Shown one piece after another: positions 9,601 to 19,395 of a stretch of DNA of 64,000 nt; position 1 is the stretch's first letter; every line of letters begins with the position of its first letter. Location: assembly GCF_012935695.1 (NCBI RefSeq), contig NZ_CP052859.1:5001001-5065000 (forward strand), given 5' to 3'. The translations under genes were made by a program, and so were the position numbers. This DNA comes from Pseudomonas sp. ADAK18 (GTDB taxonomy: Bacteria; Pseudomonadota; Gammaproteobacteria; Pseudomonadales; Pseudomonadaceae). The notes below the pieces were generated by a model that did not search any database, had not been told where the DNA came from, and saw only the letters and a list, made by a program, of their open reading frames with translations.

Positions 9601-10626
9601 TTACAACGGTGACAGCTGCTCCATGGGCCAACGCGCCTGCACGCTGATTGCCAAGCTTTCATGCTGCCCGGCCTGCAGGCGCTGGCAGCCGGCAAAGGCG
9701 ATCATTGCGCCGTTATCAGTGCAGAATTCTGGACGCGCATAAAACACGTCGCCCTTCATATCGCCGAGCATTTTTTCCAGCGACGCACGCAGCGCCTTGT
9801 TGGCGCTGACGCCGCCAGCGATCACCAGGCGCTTCATGCCCGCCTGCTTCAGGGCCCGCTTGCACTTGATGGTCAAAGTCTCCACCACGGCCTGCTGGAA
9901 CGCCAGCGAGATGTCGCAACGGGCTTGCTCGCTGTCGTCTCCGGCGCTGACGCTCTGCTGCCAGGTGTTGAGGGCGAAGGTTTTCAAACCGCTGAAGCTG
10001 AACATCAGGCCGGGTCGATCACACATCGGGCGCGGGAAGAGGTAGCGTCCTGCGACACCCTGCTCAGCCAAACGAGCGATCTCCGGACCGCCCGGATAGT
10101 TGAGACCCATCATCTTCGCAGTCTTGTCGAAGGCTTCACCGGCAGCGTCGTCCAGGGTTTCGCCCAAAAGGGTGTATTGACCGATTCCGTCGACCTGAAC
10201 CAGCTGCGTATGGCCGCCCGAAACCAACAAAGCGACGAACGGGAACTCTGGCGGCTTTTCTTCCAGCATAGGCGCCAGCAAATGGCCTTCCATATGGTGC
10301 ACACCCAGGGCCGGAATACCCCAGGCAAAAGCCAGCGCCTGAGCGCAAGAGGCCCCAACCAACAGGGCTCCGACCAATCCTGGGCCCGCGGTGTAGGCGA
10401 TTGCGTCGATCTCGGTCGGCACGCAACCAGCCTCGTCCAACACTTGGCGAATCAATGGCAGCATGCGTTTGACATGGTCACGGCTGGCCAGCTCCGGCAC
10501 CACGCCGCCATAGGCACGGTGCAAGTCGATCTGGCTGAACAGTGCATCGGCCAACAGCCCGCGTTCACTGTCGTAAAGTGCGACACCGGTTTCGTCGCAA
10601 GAGGTTTCTAATCCCAGTACTAGCAT
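9601..10626 (-). CDS. tsaD: tRNA N6-adenosine threonylcarbamoyltransferase TsaD
   Basis: This 341-aa Kae1/Qri7-family protein has the iron-binding HMEGH motif (about residues 111-115) and the nucleotide-binding VSGGHTQL motif. It starts [14 protein letters not shown], the conserved ASKHA-type phosphate loop. With TsaB, TsaC and TsaE it makes t6A37 on ANN-decoding tRNAs, an essential modification. It is transcribed divergently from rpsU across about 200 bp, the common gamma-proteobacterial arrangement. A TATTAT -10-like element lies on the minus strand at 10665-10670. Confidence 0.96.
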   Translation of the reverse strand: MLVLGLETSCDETGVALYDSERGLLADALFSQIDLHRAYGGVVPELASRDHVKRMLPLIRQVLDEAGCVPTEIDAIAYTAGPGLVGALLVGASCAQALAFAWGIPALGVHHMEGHLLAPMLEEKPPEFPFVALLVSGGHTQLVQVDGIGQYTLLGETLDDAAGEAFDKTAKMMGLNYPGGPEIARLAEQGVAGRYLFPRPMCDRPGLMFSFSGLKTFALNTWQQSVSAGDDSEQARCDISLAFQQAVVETLTIKCKRALKQAGMKRLVIAGGVSANKALRASLEKMLGDMKGDVFYARPEFCTDNGAMIAFAGCQRLQAGQHESLAISVQARWPMEQLSPL

Positions 10627-10713
10627 GGGTTTGCGCCTTGTAGAGGCTGAATTCGAAGGCGCGCATAATAGTCGCCAGTCCTGCCCCCGACCAGCGGTTT
10701 TCGATCAGAGGCT

Positions 10714-10742
10714 TTGCATTCCGGGCAATGAGGGGTTAACAT
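10714..10742 (+). promoter_or_regulatory. Candidate promoter of the rpsU-dnaG-rpoD region
   Basis: TTGCAT (10714-10719) and TAACAT (10737-10742) are separated by 17 bases in the tsaD-rpsU divergent region, about 86 bp before the rpsU ATG. Spacing is ideal but both hexamers are imperfect. Confidence 0.4.
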
Positions 10743-10828
10743 CCGCAACCCTTAAAAACCGACGACCTCAGCCGCGAATTTTTTGCGACGAGAACGTTGA
10801 TCCCGGTAATGAAAGAAGGTAGCTCTGG

Positions 10829-11044
10829 ATGCCAGCCGTCAAAGTAAAAGAGAACGAACCCTTCGACGTAGCTCTGCGTCGTTTCAAGCGCTCCTGCGAA
10901 AAAGCCGGTGTTCTGGCTGAAGTTCGTAGCCGCGAATTTTACGAGAAGCCAACTTCTGAGCGTAAGCGTAAAGCAGCAGCCGCTGTTAAGCGTCACGCCA
11001 AGAAAGTTCAGCGCGAGCAGCGCCGCGCCGTTCGTCTGTACTAA
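10829..11044 (+). CDS. rpsU: 30S ribosomal protein S21
   Basis: The 71-aa protein begins [20 protein letters not shown] and is strongly basic in its second half, the standard bS21 sequence and length. It binds the 30S platform near the anti-Shine-Dalgarno helix and aids initiation. It heads the macromolecular-synthesis locus with dnaG and rpoD. A hairpin follows it. No GatB/YqeY-domain gene lies between rpsU and dnaG. Confidence 0.98.
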
Positions 11045-11503
11045 TACACAGACGTTCGTAGCAAGCTTCTGCCAAGCCCGGCCCTCAGCCGGGCTGTTGG
11101 CATTTGCGGATATCGCTTGATGCTTCACTGTCAAAGCCGCACACGCGACCGAGACAAACTGCTTCACACGTCAGGACTGGCTCTTTTGCCAGCGGTGCAC
11201 GTCTCTTCTGACGAGCCTAACAAGGCTACTGACGAGCACACTTATTTTTTAAACAGGCGATCAACAGGTCGACTGTGCCCACAGATGAGCTTCCGAGGCC
11301 TGCCATTGGCCGAGACCGGACTCCAGGGCGACACTTTCAACTACGTCGAAGACTGATTGGAACTAACGTCAGTGAATGCTCGACAGATACACTTCCTGAC
11401 AGACCAAGCCGACGATTGATGATCGAGCCGCACGATACGCGCGCCTCGAGTACTTCGACCGCCGCGCGGGGCCCAATTTACGCGCAGTGATGACGAGAAC
11501 GCC
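11045..11503. other. 459-bp gene-free interval between rpsU and dnaG
   Basis: This stretch contains the rpsU-distal hairpin at 11075-11095. I find no reading frame with a credible ribosome site and family features; a 79-codon open frame at 11117-11356 has no recognisable similarity. It probably holds the attenuator or processing region and possibly an internal promoter for dnaG. No remnant of a YqeY-type gene could be recognised by eye. Confidence 0.5.
11075..11095 (+). terminator. Hairpin after rpsU (attenuator-like)
   Basis: A 7-bp perfect stem, AGCCCGG with CCGGGCT, encloses a 7-base loop 30 bases after the rpsU stop. The following sequence is not T-rich, so full termination is doubtful. 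The position resembles the partial terminator between rpsU and dnaG in the E. coli operon, which allows more S21 than primase. Confidence 0.5.
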
Positions 11504-13465
11504 ATGGCCGGGCTAATTCCCCAGAGCTTTATTGACGACCTTCTGAACCGCACCGACATCGTCGATGTAGTCAGCTCGCGCCTGCAAATGAAAAAGGCTG
11601 GCAAGAATTACACCGCCTGCTGCCCGTTCCATAAAGAAAAAACTCCATCATTCAGCGTCAGCCCCGACAAGCAGTTCTACTACTGTTTCGGCTGTGGCGC
11701 GGGTGGTAACGCCCTCGGCTTCATCATGGACCACGACAACCTGGACTTCCCCCAGGCGGTCGAGGAACTGGCGAAAGCCGCCGGCATGGAAATCCCCCGC
11801 GAAGAAAGTGGCCGGCCGCACAAACCTCGGCAACCCACTGATTCGCCGCTGTACCCGCTATTGACCGCTGCCGCAGATTTTTACCGCCAGGCGTTGAAGA
11901 GTCACCCGCAGCGCAAAGCCGCTATCGATTACCTCAAGGGCCGCGGCCTGACCGGAGAAATCGCCCGCGACTTCGGCCTCGGTTTCGCCCCACCCGGCTG
12001 GGACAATCTCTACAAGCACCTGAGCAGCGACACCCTGCAGCAAAAAGCCATGATCGACGCCGGCCTGCTGGTGGAGAACGCCGAGACCGGCAAGCGCTAT
12101 GACCGCTTCCGTGATCGCGTGATGTTCCCGATCCGTGACAGTCGTGGCCGGATCATCGCCTTTGGCGGCCGGGTGCTGGGGGACGACAAACCCAAATACC
12201 TGAACTCGCCGGAAACCCCGGTGTTTCACAAGGGCCAGGAACTTTATGGCCTGTTCGAAGCGCGCAAGAACAACCGCAACCTCGATGAAATCATCGTGGT
12301 TGAAGGCTATATGGACGTTATTGCCCTTGCCCAGCAAGGCTTGCGCAACGCGGTGGCCACCCTTGGCACCGCCACCAGCGAAGAGCATTTGAAGCGACTG
12401 TTTCGCGTCGTGCCCAACGTATTGTTCTGCTTTGACGGCGATCAGGCTGGCCGTAACGCCGCCTGGCGCGCCCTGGAATCGACGCTTTCGAGCCTGCAGG
12501 ACGGGCGTCGCGCTCGCTTCCTATTTCTGCCCGAAGGCGAGGACCCGGATACGCTGGTCCGCTCTGAAGGCACCGACGCGTTCCGCGCGCGCATCAATCA
12601 GCACGCGCAACCGTTGGCCGATTACTTTTTCCAGCAACTGACCGAAGAGTCCGATCCTCGCTCCCTCGAAGGCAAGGCCCACATGGTCACCCTCGCAGCG
12701 CCGCTGATCGACAAGGTTCCGGGCGCGAACCTGCGGACACTGATGCGTCAGCGCCTGCTGGAAATCACGGGGTTGAGTGGCGAGGCCGTCAGCCAGTTGG
12801 TACACAGCGCTCCCCAGGAAGCGCCGCCAACCTACGATCCAGGCATCGACTATGACGCCATGCCAGACTATTCCGACCTCCACCAACCGCAGGAGGCTTA
12901 CACGCCCCAACAGGAGTGGACGCCGAAGAAACCTGGCGCTGGCGGCAAGAAATGGGACAAGAAACCCTGGGATAAAAACGGCAAGCGCGGCGGTGACCGT
13001 GACGAACCTCGCGGCCCACGCGTCCCAGCAGCGGTAGAGCCACCCACAATGGCGGCGCTGCGTACTCTTTTGCATCACCCGCAGTTGGCACAGAAAGTTG
13101 AAGATGCCGGGCACTTTGCGGCCGAAGACCACACCAACACTCAACTGTTGGTGGCCCTGCTCGAAGCCGTGCAGAAGAATCCTAAGCTAAACTCATTCCA
13201 GCTGATTGCCCGCTGGCATGGCACCGAACAGGGCCGCTTGCTCAAGGCATTGGCGGAAAAGGAGTGGCTGATTGATGGCGACAACCTTGAACAACAGTTT
13301 TTCGACACCATTACTAGCTTGTCAGCTCGTCAACGCGAGCGAAATTTGGAACAACTTCTTCGAAAAGCACGTCAGAGCGAATTGACTGCCGAAGAGAAAA
13401 ATCAACTGCGCGACCTTTTAAGTCGCAATGTTTCCGCATCAAACCCGACCTCAGCTGGCGTGTGA
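11504..13465 (+). CDS. dnaG: DNA primase
   Basis: This 653-aa primase has an N-terminal CHC2 zinc finger with C40, H43, C61 and C64. A central TOPRIM/RNA polymerase core includes VVEGYMDVIAL and the acidic FCFDGDQAGRNAA motif. A low-complexity Pro/Gly/Lys-rich linker (about 450-510) precedes a C-terminal helicase-binding domain. It synthesises RNA primers at replication forks in complex with DnaB. It lies between rpsU and rpoD as in other gamma-proteobacteria. The linker is expected to be disordered. Confidence 0.97.
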   Translation: MAGLIPQSFIDDLLNRTDIVDVVSSRLQMKKAGKNYTACCPFHKEKTPSFSVSPDKQFYYCFGCGAGGNALGFIMDHDNLDFPQAVEELAKAAGMEIPREESGRPHKPRQPTDSPLYPLLTAAADFYRQALKSHPQRKAAIDYLKGRGLTGEIARDFGLGFAPPGWDNLYKHLSSDTLQQKAMIDAGLLVENAETGKRYDRFRDRVMFPIRDSRGRIIAFGGRVLGDDKPKYLNSPETPVFHKGQELYGLFEARKNNRNLDEIIVVEGYMDVIALAQQGLRNAVATLGTATSEEHLKRLFRVVPNVLFCFDGDQAGRNAAWRALESTLSSLQDGRRARFLFLPEGEDPDTLVRSEGTDAFRARINQHAQPLADYFFQQLTEESDPRSLEGKAHMVTLAAPLIDKVPGANLRTLMRQRLLEITGLSGEAVSQLVHSAPQEAPPTYDPGIDYDAMPDYSDLHQPQEAYTPQQEWTPKKPGAGGKKWDKKPWDKNGKRGGDRDEPRGPRVPAAVEPPTMAALRTLLHHPQLAQKVEDAGHFAAEDHTNTQLLVALLEAVQKNPKLNSFQLIARWHGTEQGRLLKALAEKEWLIDGDNLEQQFFDTITSLSARQRERNLEQLLRKARQSELTAEEKNQLRDLLSRNVSASNPTSAGV

Positions 13466-13479
13466 GGTCATAGCTCGGG

Positions 13480-13485
13480 TATAAT
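13480..13485 (+). promoter_or_regulatory. Perfect -10 hexamer upstream of rpoD
   Basis: TATAAT lies 48 bp before the rpoD ATG in the short dnaG-rpoD gap. No convincing -35 element is seen at 16-18 bases, so it may be weak or activator/heat-shock assisted. It would give rpoD transcription independent of rpsU. Confidence 0.35.
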
Positions 13486-13532
13486 CCTCGGCTTGTTTTT
13501 TGCCCGCCAAGACCTTCAGTGGATAGGGTGTT

Positions 13533-15383
13533 ATGTCCGGAAAAGCGCAACAGCAGTCTCGTATCAAAGAGTTGATCACCCTTGGTCGTGAGCAGAAGTA
13601 TCTGACTTACGCAGAGGTCAACGACCACCTGCCTGAGGATATTTCAGATCCTGAGCAGGTGGAAGACATCATCCGCATGATTAACGACATGGGGATCCCC
13701 GTACACGAGAGTGCTCCGGATGCGGACGCCCTTATGTTGGCCGACGCCGACACCGACGAGGCAGCCGCTGAAGAAGCAGCCGCCGCGTTGGCTGCGGTAG
13801 AAACCGACATCGGTCGCACGACTGACCCTGTGCGCATGTATATGCGCGAAATGGGTACGGTAGAGCTGCTGACACGGGAAGGCGAAATCGAAATCGCCAA
13901 ACGTATCGAAGAAGGCATCCGTGAAGTGATGGGCGCAATTGCGCACTTCCCAGGCACGGTTGACCATATTCTGTCCGAGTACACTCGCGTCACCACCGAA
14001 GGTGGCCGCCTGTCCGACGTCCTGAGCGGTTATATCGACCCGGACGACGGCATTGCGCCGCCTGCTGCTGAAGTTCCGCCACCTGTCGATCCGAAAGCCG
14101 CTCCAGCGGCCGACGAGACCGAAGAGGATGACACTGAAGCCAGTAGCGACGACGAAGACGAAGTCGAAAGCGGTCCGGATCCGGTTATCGCGGCACAGCG
14201 TTTTGGCGCTGTCTCCGATCAAATGGAACTGACTCGTAAAGCCCTGAAGAAGCATGGTCGCGGCAGCAAGCAGGCAATTGCCGAGTTGCTGGCCCTGGCT
14301 GAGCTCTTCATGCCGATCAAACTGGTACCGAAGCAATTCGAAGGCCTGGTTGAGCGGGTTCGTAGCGCCCTTGAGCGTCTGCGTGCACAAGAGCGTGCCA
14401 TCATGCAGCTCTGTGTCCGTGATGCGCGCATGCCGCGTGCCGACTTTCTGCGCCAGTTCCCGGGCAACGAAGTTGACGAAAGCTGGACCGATGCACTGGC
14501 CAAAGGCAAAAGCAAATACGCTGAAGCCATTGGTCGCTTCCAGGCCGACATTGTTCGTTGCCAGCAGAAGCTGACTGCGTTGCAGACCGAAACCGGTCTG
14601 ACGATTGCCGAGATCAAGGACATCAACCGTCGCATGTCGATCGGCGAGGCCAAGGCCCGCCGCGCGAAGAAAGAGATGGTTGAAGCGAACTTGCGTCTGG
14701 TGATCTCCATCGCCAAGAAGTACACCAACCGTGGCCTGCAATTCCTCGATCTGATCCAGGAAGGCAACATCGGCTTGATGAAAGCGGTGGACAAGTTCGA
14801 ATACCGTCGCGGCTACAAGTTCTCGACTTATGCCACCTGGTGGATCCGTCAGGCGATCACTCGCTCGATCGCCGACCAGGCCCGCACCATCCGTATTCCG
14901 GTGCACATGATCGAGACCATCAACAAGCTCAACCGTATTTCCCGGCAGATGTTGCAGGAAATGGGTCGCGAACCGACCCCGGAAGAGCTGGGCGAACGCA
15001 TGGAAATGCCTGAGGATAAAATCCGCAAGGTATTGAAGATCGCTAAAGAGCCGATCTCCATGGAAACCCCGATCGGTGATGACGAAGACTCCCATCTGGG
15101 TGACTTCATCGAAGACTCGACCATGCAGTCGCCAATCGATGTTGCTACCGTTGAGAGCCTTAAAGAAGCGACTCGCGACGTACTGTCCGGCCTCACTGCC
15201 CGTGAAGCCAAGGTACTGCGCATGCGCTTCGGCATCGACATGAATACCGACCACACCCTTGAGGAAGTCGGTAAGCAGTTCGACGTGACCCGTGAGCGGA
15301 TCCGCCAGATCGAAGCCAAGGCGCTGCGCAAGCTGCGCCACCCGACGAGAAGCGAGCATTTGCGCTCCTTCCTCGACGAGTGA
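13533..15383 (+). CDS. rpoD: RNA polymerase primary sigma factor RpoD (sigma-70)
   Basis: This 616-aa group 1 sigma factor has an N-terminal region 1.1 and a long acidic non-conserved insert (about 170-215, many Asp/Glu). Region 2 contains the core-binding and -10 recognition segment ([30 protein letters not shown]). Region 3 follows, then region 4 with the -35 HTH ([25 protein letters not shown]). It directs housekeeping transcription. It has a GGATAGGG ribosome site and a strong terminator directly after the stop codon. Confidence 0.98.
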   Translation: MSGKAQQQSRIKELITLGREQKYLTYAEVNDHLPEDISDPEQVEDIIRMINDMGIPVHESAPDADALMLADADTDEAAAEEAAAALAAVETDIGRTTDPVRMYMREMGTVELLTREGEIEIAKRIEEGIREVMGAIAHFPGTVDHILSEYTRVTTEGGRLSDVLSGYIDPDDGIAPPAAEVPPPVDPKAAPAADETEEDDTEASSDDEDEVESGPDPVIAAQRFGAVSDQMELTRKALKKHGRGSKQAIAELLALAELFMPIKLVPKQFEGLVERVRSALERLRAQERAIMQLCVRDARMPRADFLRQFPGNEVDESWTDALAKGKSKYAEAIGRFQADIVRCQQKLTALQTETGLTIAEIKDINRRMSIGEAKARRAKKEMVEANLRLVISIAKKYTNRGLQFLDLIQEGNIGLMKAVDKFEYRRGYKFSTYATWWIRQAITRSIADQARTIRIPVHMIETINKLNRISRQMLQEMGREPTPEELGERMEMPEDKIRKVLKIAKEPISMETPIGDDEDSHLGDFIEDSTMQSPIDVATVESLKEATRDVLSGLTAREAKVLRMRFGIDMNTDHTLEEVGKQFDVTRERIRQIEAKALRKLRHPTRSEHLRSFLDE

Positions 15384-15387
15384 TCAC

Positions 15388-15417
15388 AAAACCCCCAGGC
15401 CAAGGCCTGGGGGTTTT
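15388..15417 (+). terminator. Rho-independent terminator of rpoD
   Basis: A 14-bp perfect stem (AAAACCCCCAGGCC with its complement) and two-base loop begin 5 bases after the rpoD stop, ending in TTTT. The flanking A-run could let it act in both directions, but no gene approaches from the other side. Confidence 0.9.
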
Positions 15418-15506
15418 GCTTTGTGCAGATTAAAACCTCCCCGCCCCACCTCCCCCGCAATGCCCGTCTACACTCGAACCATTCCCCGTGCCATAACGAG
15501 ACCGTT

Positions 15507-18500
15507 ATGCCCAGATTGCCGACCGTGTTTCTGCTGTCGCTGCTGACCTGGACCGCAACGGCTGGCGCGTTGACTCTCACTGATGAAGAGCGTGGCTGGC
15601 TGTCGGACCATCAGGAGTTGCGCTTGGGCGTGGACGCCTCATGGCCGCCCTTTGAATACCGTGACGAAAATGGTCGCTACCAAGGCTTGGCCGCCGACTA
15701 TGTGCGACTGATCCAGGATCGCCTGGGCATCAGGATCAAGCTGATCGAGCCGGTCAACTGGAGTGCCGTGCTGGAGCAGGCCAAACACAACCAGATCGAC
15801 CTGCTACCCGGCATCATGTCCACACCGGAGCGCCAAAGCTTCCTGTCATTTACCCGCCCCTACCTCGACTTCCCCATTGTCATCCTCGCCCATGAAGGTG
15901 GCCCACAACCCCGCACTCTCAAGGACCTGTACGGTTTGAAGATTGCCGTGGTGGAGAACTACGCACCTCACGAATTGCTGCGCACCCACCACCCCGATCT
16001 CAACCTGGTGGCCATGCCCAATGTCAGCTCAACGTTGCAGGCCTTGGCCACCGATCAGGTCGACGCAGTCGTCGGTGACCTCGCCTCCAGCGTCTGGAGC
16101 CTCAGGCAACTGAAACTCGACGGCCTGTACGTCAGCGGCGAAACACCTTACCGCTACCAGTTGGCGATGGGTGTGCCTCGAGACAACAAAATGCTGGTGG
16201 GCATTCTGGATAAAGTCCTGGCTGATATTACCCCAGCCGAAACTGAGACTATCCAGAAACACTGGGTCGGTAATTTCATTGATCACCGCGCCTTCTGGAC
16301 CGATGTGCTGACGTATGGACTGCCTGCAGTATTGCTGCTGAGCACGGTGCTAGCCATTGTCATTCGGATCAACCGCCGCCTCAGCTCGGAGATTTCCCGG
16401 CGAGTTGCCCTGGAACAAGAACTGCGCAGCAGCGAATACCATTACCGCGGTCTGGTAGAAAGTCTCTCCGCCATCGCCTGGGAAGCCAGCGTCAGCGATT
16501 TCACCTACAGCTATGTGTCGCCCCACGCAGAGGAACTGCTGGGTTATCCCCGTGCTCACTGGCTGATCCCAGGGTTCTGGCGCAACATCATTCACCCCGC
16601 TGACCTGACTCGCGCCGAAACCTTCTGCCACAACGAGACCCGCGCCAATCGCGACCACAGCCTCGACTACCGGGTCATCACCGCCGATGGCCGCTGCCTG
16701 TGGGTACGCGATATTGTCAGCCTGATCGAACACGGCCATCAGCCCGTCATGCGCGGCCTGATGATCGACATCAGCGAGGCCAAGCGCACCGAGGAGGCCT
16801 TGCGTCTTTCGGAGCAGAAGTTCGCCTCGGTCTTCCAGCAATGCCCGGACATTCTGGTGATCGCCCGACTGTCCGACGGCTGCCTGCTGGAGGTCAATAA
16901 GGCATTTGAGGATCAAATCGGTCTCAGTGCTGAAGACGTGGTCGGCAAAACCGCCGCTGAATTGAATATCTGGGGCACCCAGGGTGTAGGACCCAACCTG
17001 CTGCAACGGGTGCAGACCACCAGCATCCGCAACCTGGAAATGCCATTCCTGCGCAGCAACGGCCAAGCCTTTACCGGGCTGGTTTCCGCCGAGCCGTTTC
17101 AACTCGACACCACCGAAGCCCTGGTGGTTGTGGTACGGGATATCACCCAACTGAAAGAAACCCAGCAGCAACTGCAAACCTCCGAAGAAAAATTCGCCAA
17201 GGCCTTCCATGCCTCCCCCGACGGCCTGCTGCTGACCCGGCAACGGGATGGCCTGCTGATTGAAGCCAACGAAGGCTTCAGCCGCATCACGGGTTTCAAC
17301 AATGTCATGTCGCTGGAACAGTCAACTCTCGACCTCGGCATCTGGGTAGACCTGAACGAGCGCAAGCACATGCTCGAGCTGTTGCAGCGAGATGGTTTTG
17401 TCTGCGACTTCGTTTGCCACATCCGTCGCAACGATGGCCAGATACGCCTGTGCGAAGTCTCCAGTCGTCCGCTACCCATCGGCGATGAAGACTGCATGCT
17501 AACCATCGCCCGCGACATCACCGAACGCCAATTGATGCAGGAAAAACTGCAACAGGCCGCCACGGTATTCGAGAGCACCGCAGAAGGCGTACTGATCACC
17601 GATACCCGGCAAAACATCAGCGCCGTCAACCGAGCCTTCAGCGAAATCACCGGCTACAGCGAAAGCGAAGCCCTCGGCCACACCCCTCGCCTGCTCGCTT
17701 CTGGCCTGCATGACAGCGCCTTCTACGCGGCCATGTGGCACCAGCTAACCGCCAATGGACATTGGCAAGGCGAGATCTCCAACCGCCGCAAGAACGGCGA
17801 GGTGTATCCCAGTTGGCTGACCATCAGTGCCGTGCGCAACCGCGAGCAAATGATCACCCACTTTGTGGCCGTATTTGCCGACATCTCCAGCCTGAAACAC
17901 GCCCAGGCGCGCCTAGACTATCAGGCACACCACGACCCGCTGACCGGCCTGCCCAACCGCACCCTATTTGAAAGCCGGTTACAGACCGCCCTCAACAGCC
18001 AACATGACACCGGCAACCAGGGCGCCGTGTTGTTTCTTGATCTCGACCGCTTCAAACACATCAATGACAGCCTCGGCCACCCGATCGGCGACCTGCTGCT
18101 CAAGAACATTGCCGTTCGCCTCAAAGACCAACTGCGGGATATCGACACCGTGGCTCGCCTGGGAGGCGATGAATTCATCATCCTGCTCCCCGGCCTGCAA
18201 CACGCCAGCGACGCCGAGCACCTGGCCAATAAGCTGCTGGCCTGTTTTATCCCGCCCTTCCAGGCGGGCGAACACGAGTTTTTTATCAGCGCCAGCATCG
18301 GCACCAGCCTCTATCCACAGGATGGTGTCGACGTCGCCACCTTGGTGAAAAATGCCGATGCGGCCATGTACCGCTCAAAGGCCAAGGGCCGCAATCGGGT
18401 CGAAAGCTACACCCGGGACCTCACCGCCCAAGCCAACGAACGGCTTGCGCTGGAACACGAACTGCGCCGGGCAATCGAACGCGAAGAAATGTTTCTTTAC

Positions 18501-19250
18501 TACCAACCGAAACTCAGCCTGGACACCCAGCAACTGATCGGTGCCGAAGCACTGATCCGCTGGCGCCACCCCGCTTTCGGCGACGTACCGCCTGAGCACT
18601 TCATTGCCCTGGCCGAAGAGAACGGAATGATCCTGCAAATTGGCGATTGGGTACTGGAACAGGCCTGCCAGCAAATGCACGCCTGGAGAAAGACCTATGA
18701 TGAATTCGGCTCGCTCTCAGTCAACCTCGCCGGCGCGCAATTGCGCCACCCCAACCTGCTGGGCCGCATTGAGCAATTGCTCGACGACAACCATTTGGAG
18801 CCGGGCTGCCTGCAACTGGAGATCACTGAAAACTTCATCATGAGCCAGGCCGAAGAAGCCCTGGAAGTGCTGCATCAACTCAAACACCTCGGCGTGCAAC
18901 TGGCCATCGATGACTTCGGCACGGGCTACTCCTCCCTCAGCTACCTGAAAAGGTTGCCGCTGGACTTCCTGAAAATCGACCAGTCCTTCGTTCGTGGTTT
19001 GCCCGACGACGCTCACGACGTAGCAATCGTGCGGGCCATCATCGCGCTGGGCCACAGCATGCAATTCACCATCATCGCCGAAGGCGTGGAAACCCCCGCC
19101 CAGCAAGCTTTCCTTGCTGCCGAAGGCTGTGAACAGATGCAGGGCTACATCGTCAGCCTGCCCCTGCCCCCCGATATCTTTGCCGCCACCTTCCTTCACA
19201 TGACCCTTTCGGATTTTTCGGATAGCACCACGGAGAAACCATCGCTATAA
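15507..19250 (+). CDS. Membrane sensor with periplasmic solute-binding, PAS, GGDEF and EAL domains
   Basis: The 1247-aa protein begins MPRLPTVFLLSLL, a signal peptide. The order is: a periplasmic SBP_bac_3-like domain (about 30-255), one membrane span (about 266-288), about four PAS/PAC repeats, a GGDEF domain with intact GGDEF, and an EAL domain with EALIRWRHP and DDFGTGYSSLSYL. An RxxD inhibitory site (RDID) lies five residues before GGDEF. The protein could make or degrade c-di-GMP in response to an amino-acid-like periplasmic ligand; both catalytic motifs look intact. The ATG at 15507 places the signal peptide at the N-terminus; an in-frame extension to 15423 is less likely. The stop codon overlaps the -10 of the next tRNA. 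Confidence 0.9.
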   Translation: MPRLPTVFLLSLLTWTATAGALTLTDEERGWLSDHQELRLGVDASWPPFEYRDENGRYQGLAADYVRLIQDRLGIRIKLIEPVNWSAVLEQAKHNQIDLLPGIMSTPERQSFLSFTRPYLDFPIVILAHEGGPQPRTLKDLYGLKIAVVENYAPHELLRTHHPDLNLVAMPNVSSTLQALATDQVDAVVGDLASSVWSLRQLKLDGLYVSGETPYRYQLAMGVPRDNKMLVGILDKVLADITPAETETIQKHWVGNFIDHRAFWTDVLTYGLPAVLLLSTVLAIVIRINRRLSSEISRRVALEQELRSSEYHYRGLVESLSAIAWEASVSDFTYSYVSPHAEELLGYPRAHWLIPGFWRNIIHPADLTRAETFCHNETRANRDHSLDYRVITADGRCLWVRDIVSLIEHGHQPVMRGLMIDISEAKRTEEALRLSEQKFASVFQQCPDILVIARLSDGCLLEVNKAFEDQIGLSAEDVVGKTAAELNIWGTQGVGPNLLQRVQTTSIRNLEMPFLRSNGQAFTGLVSAEPFQLDTTEALVVVVRDITQLKETQQQLQTSEEKFAKAFHASPDGLLLTRQRDGLLIEANEGFSRITGFNNVMSLEQSTLDLGIWVDLNERKHMLELLQRDGFVCDFVCHIRRNDGQIRLCEVSSRPLPIGDEDCMLTIARDITERQLMQEKLQQAATVFESTAEGVLITDTRQNISAVNRAFSEITGYSESEALGHTPRLLASGLHDSAFYAAMWHQLTANGHWQGEISNRRKNGEVYPSWLTISAVRNREQMITHFVAVFADISSLKHAQARLDYQAHHDPLTGLPNRTLFESRLQTALNSQHDTGNQGAVLFLDLDRFKHINDSLGHPIGDLLLKNIAVRLKDQLRDIDTVARLGGDEFIILLPGLQHASDAEHLANKLLACFIPPFQAGEHEFFISASIGTSLYPQDGVDVATLVKNADAAMYRSKAKGRNRVESYTRDLTAQANERLALEHELRRAIEREEMFLYYQPKLSLDTQQLIGAEALIRWRHPAFGDVPPEHFIALAEENGMILQIGDWVLEQACQQMHAWRKTYDEFGSLSVNLAGAQLRHPNLLGRIEQLLDDNHLEPGCLQLEITENFIMSQAEEALEVLHQLKHLGVQLAIDDFGTGYSSLSYLKRLPLDFLKIDQSFVRGLPDDAHDVAIVRAIIALGHSMQFTIIAEGVETPAQQAFLAAEGCEQMQGYIVSLPLPPDIFAATFLHMTLSDFSDSTTEKPSL

Positions 19251-19251
19251 T
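19246..19251 (+). promoter_or_regulatory. -10 element of the tRNA gene, overlapping the preceding stop codon
   Basis: A perfect TATAAT lies 15 bases before the tRNA, followed by a GC-rich discriminator (CCGCGACC) typical of stable-RNA promoters. The TAA stop of the GGDEF/EAL gene is embedded in it. The -35 region is weak. Confidence 0.5.
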
Positions 19252-19265
19252 CCGCGACCTACTGA

Positions 19266-19342
<77 letters not shown>

Positions 19343-19347
19343 TCTTG

Positions 19348-19373
19348 AAAGCCGCGCATTGCGCGGCTTTTTT
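19348..19373 (+). terminator. Rho-independent terminator after the tRNA
   Basis: A perfect 7-bp stem, GCCGCGC (19351-19357) with GCGCGGC (19361-19367), a three-base loop and six T residues follow the tRNA by 8 bases. It ends both the tRNA transcript and read-through from the GGDEF/EAL gene. Confidence 0.9.
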
Positions 19374-19395
19374 GTTTCCGGTCGGTCATCACTGA

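Noticed and set aside
11117..11356. 79-codon frame between rpsU and dnaG
   Set aside because: No ribosome site, no similarity to the YqeY domain, and an atypical residue composition.
13644..15359. 571-codon minus-strand open frame
   Set aside because: It lies antisense to rpoD over its whole length, has no family features, and is a codon-bias shadow of a GC-rich gene.
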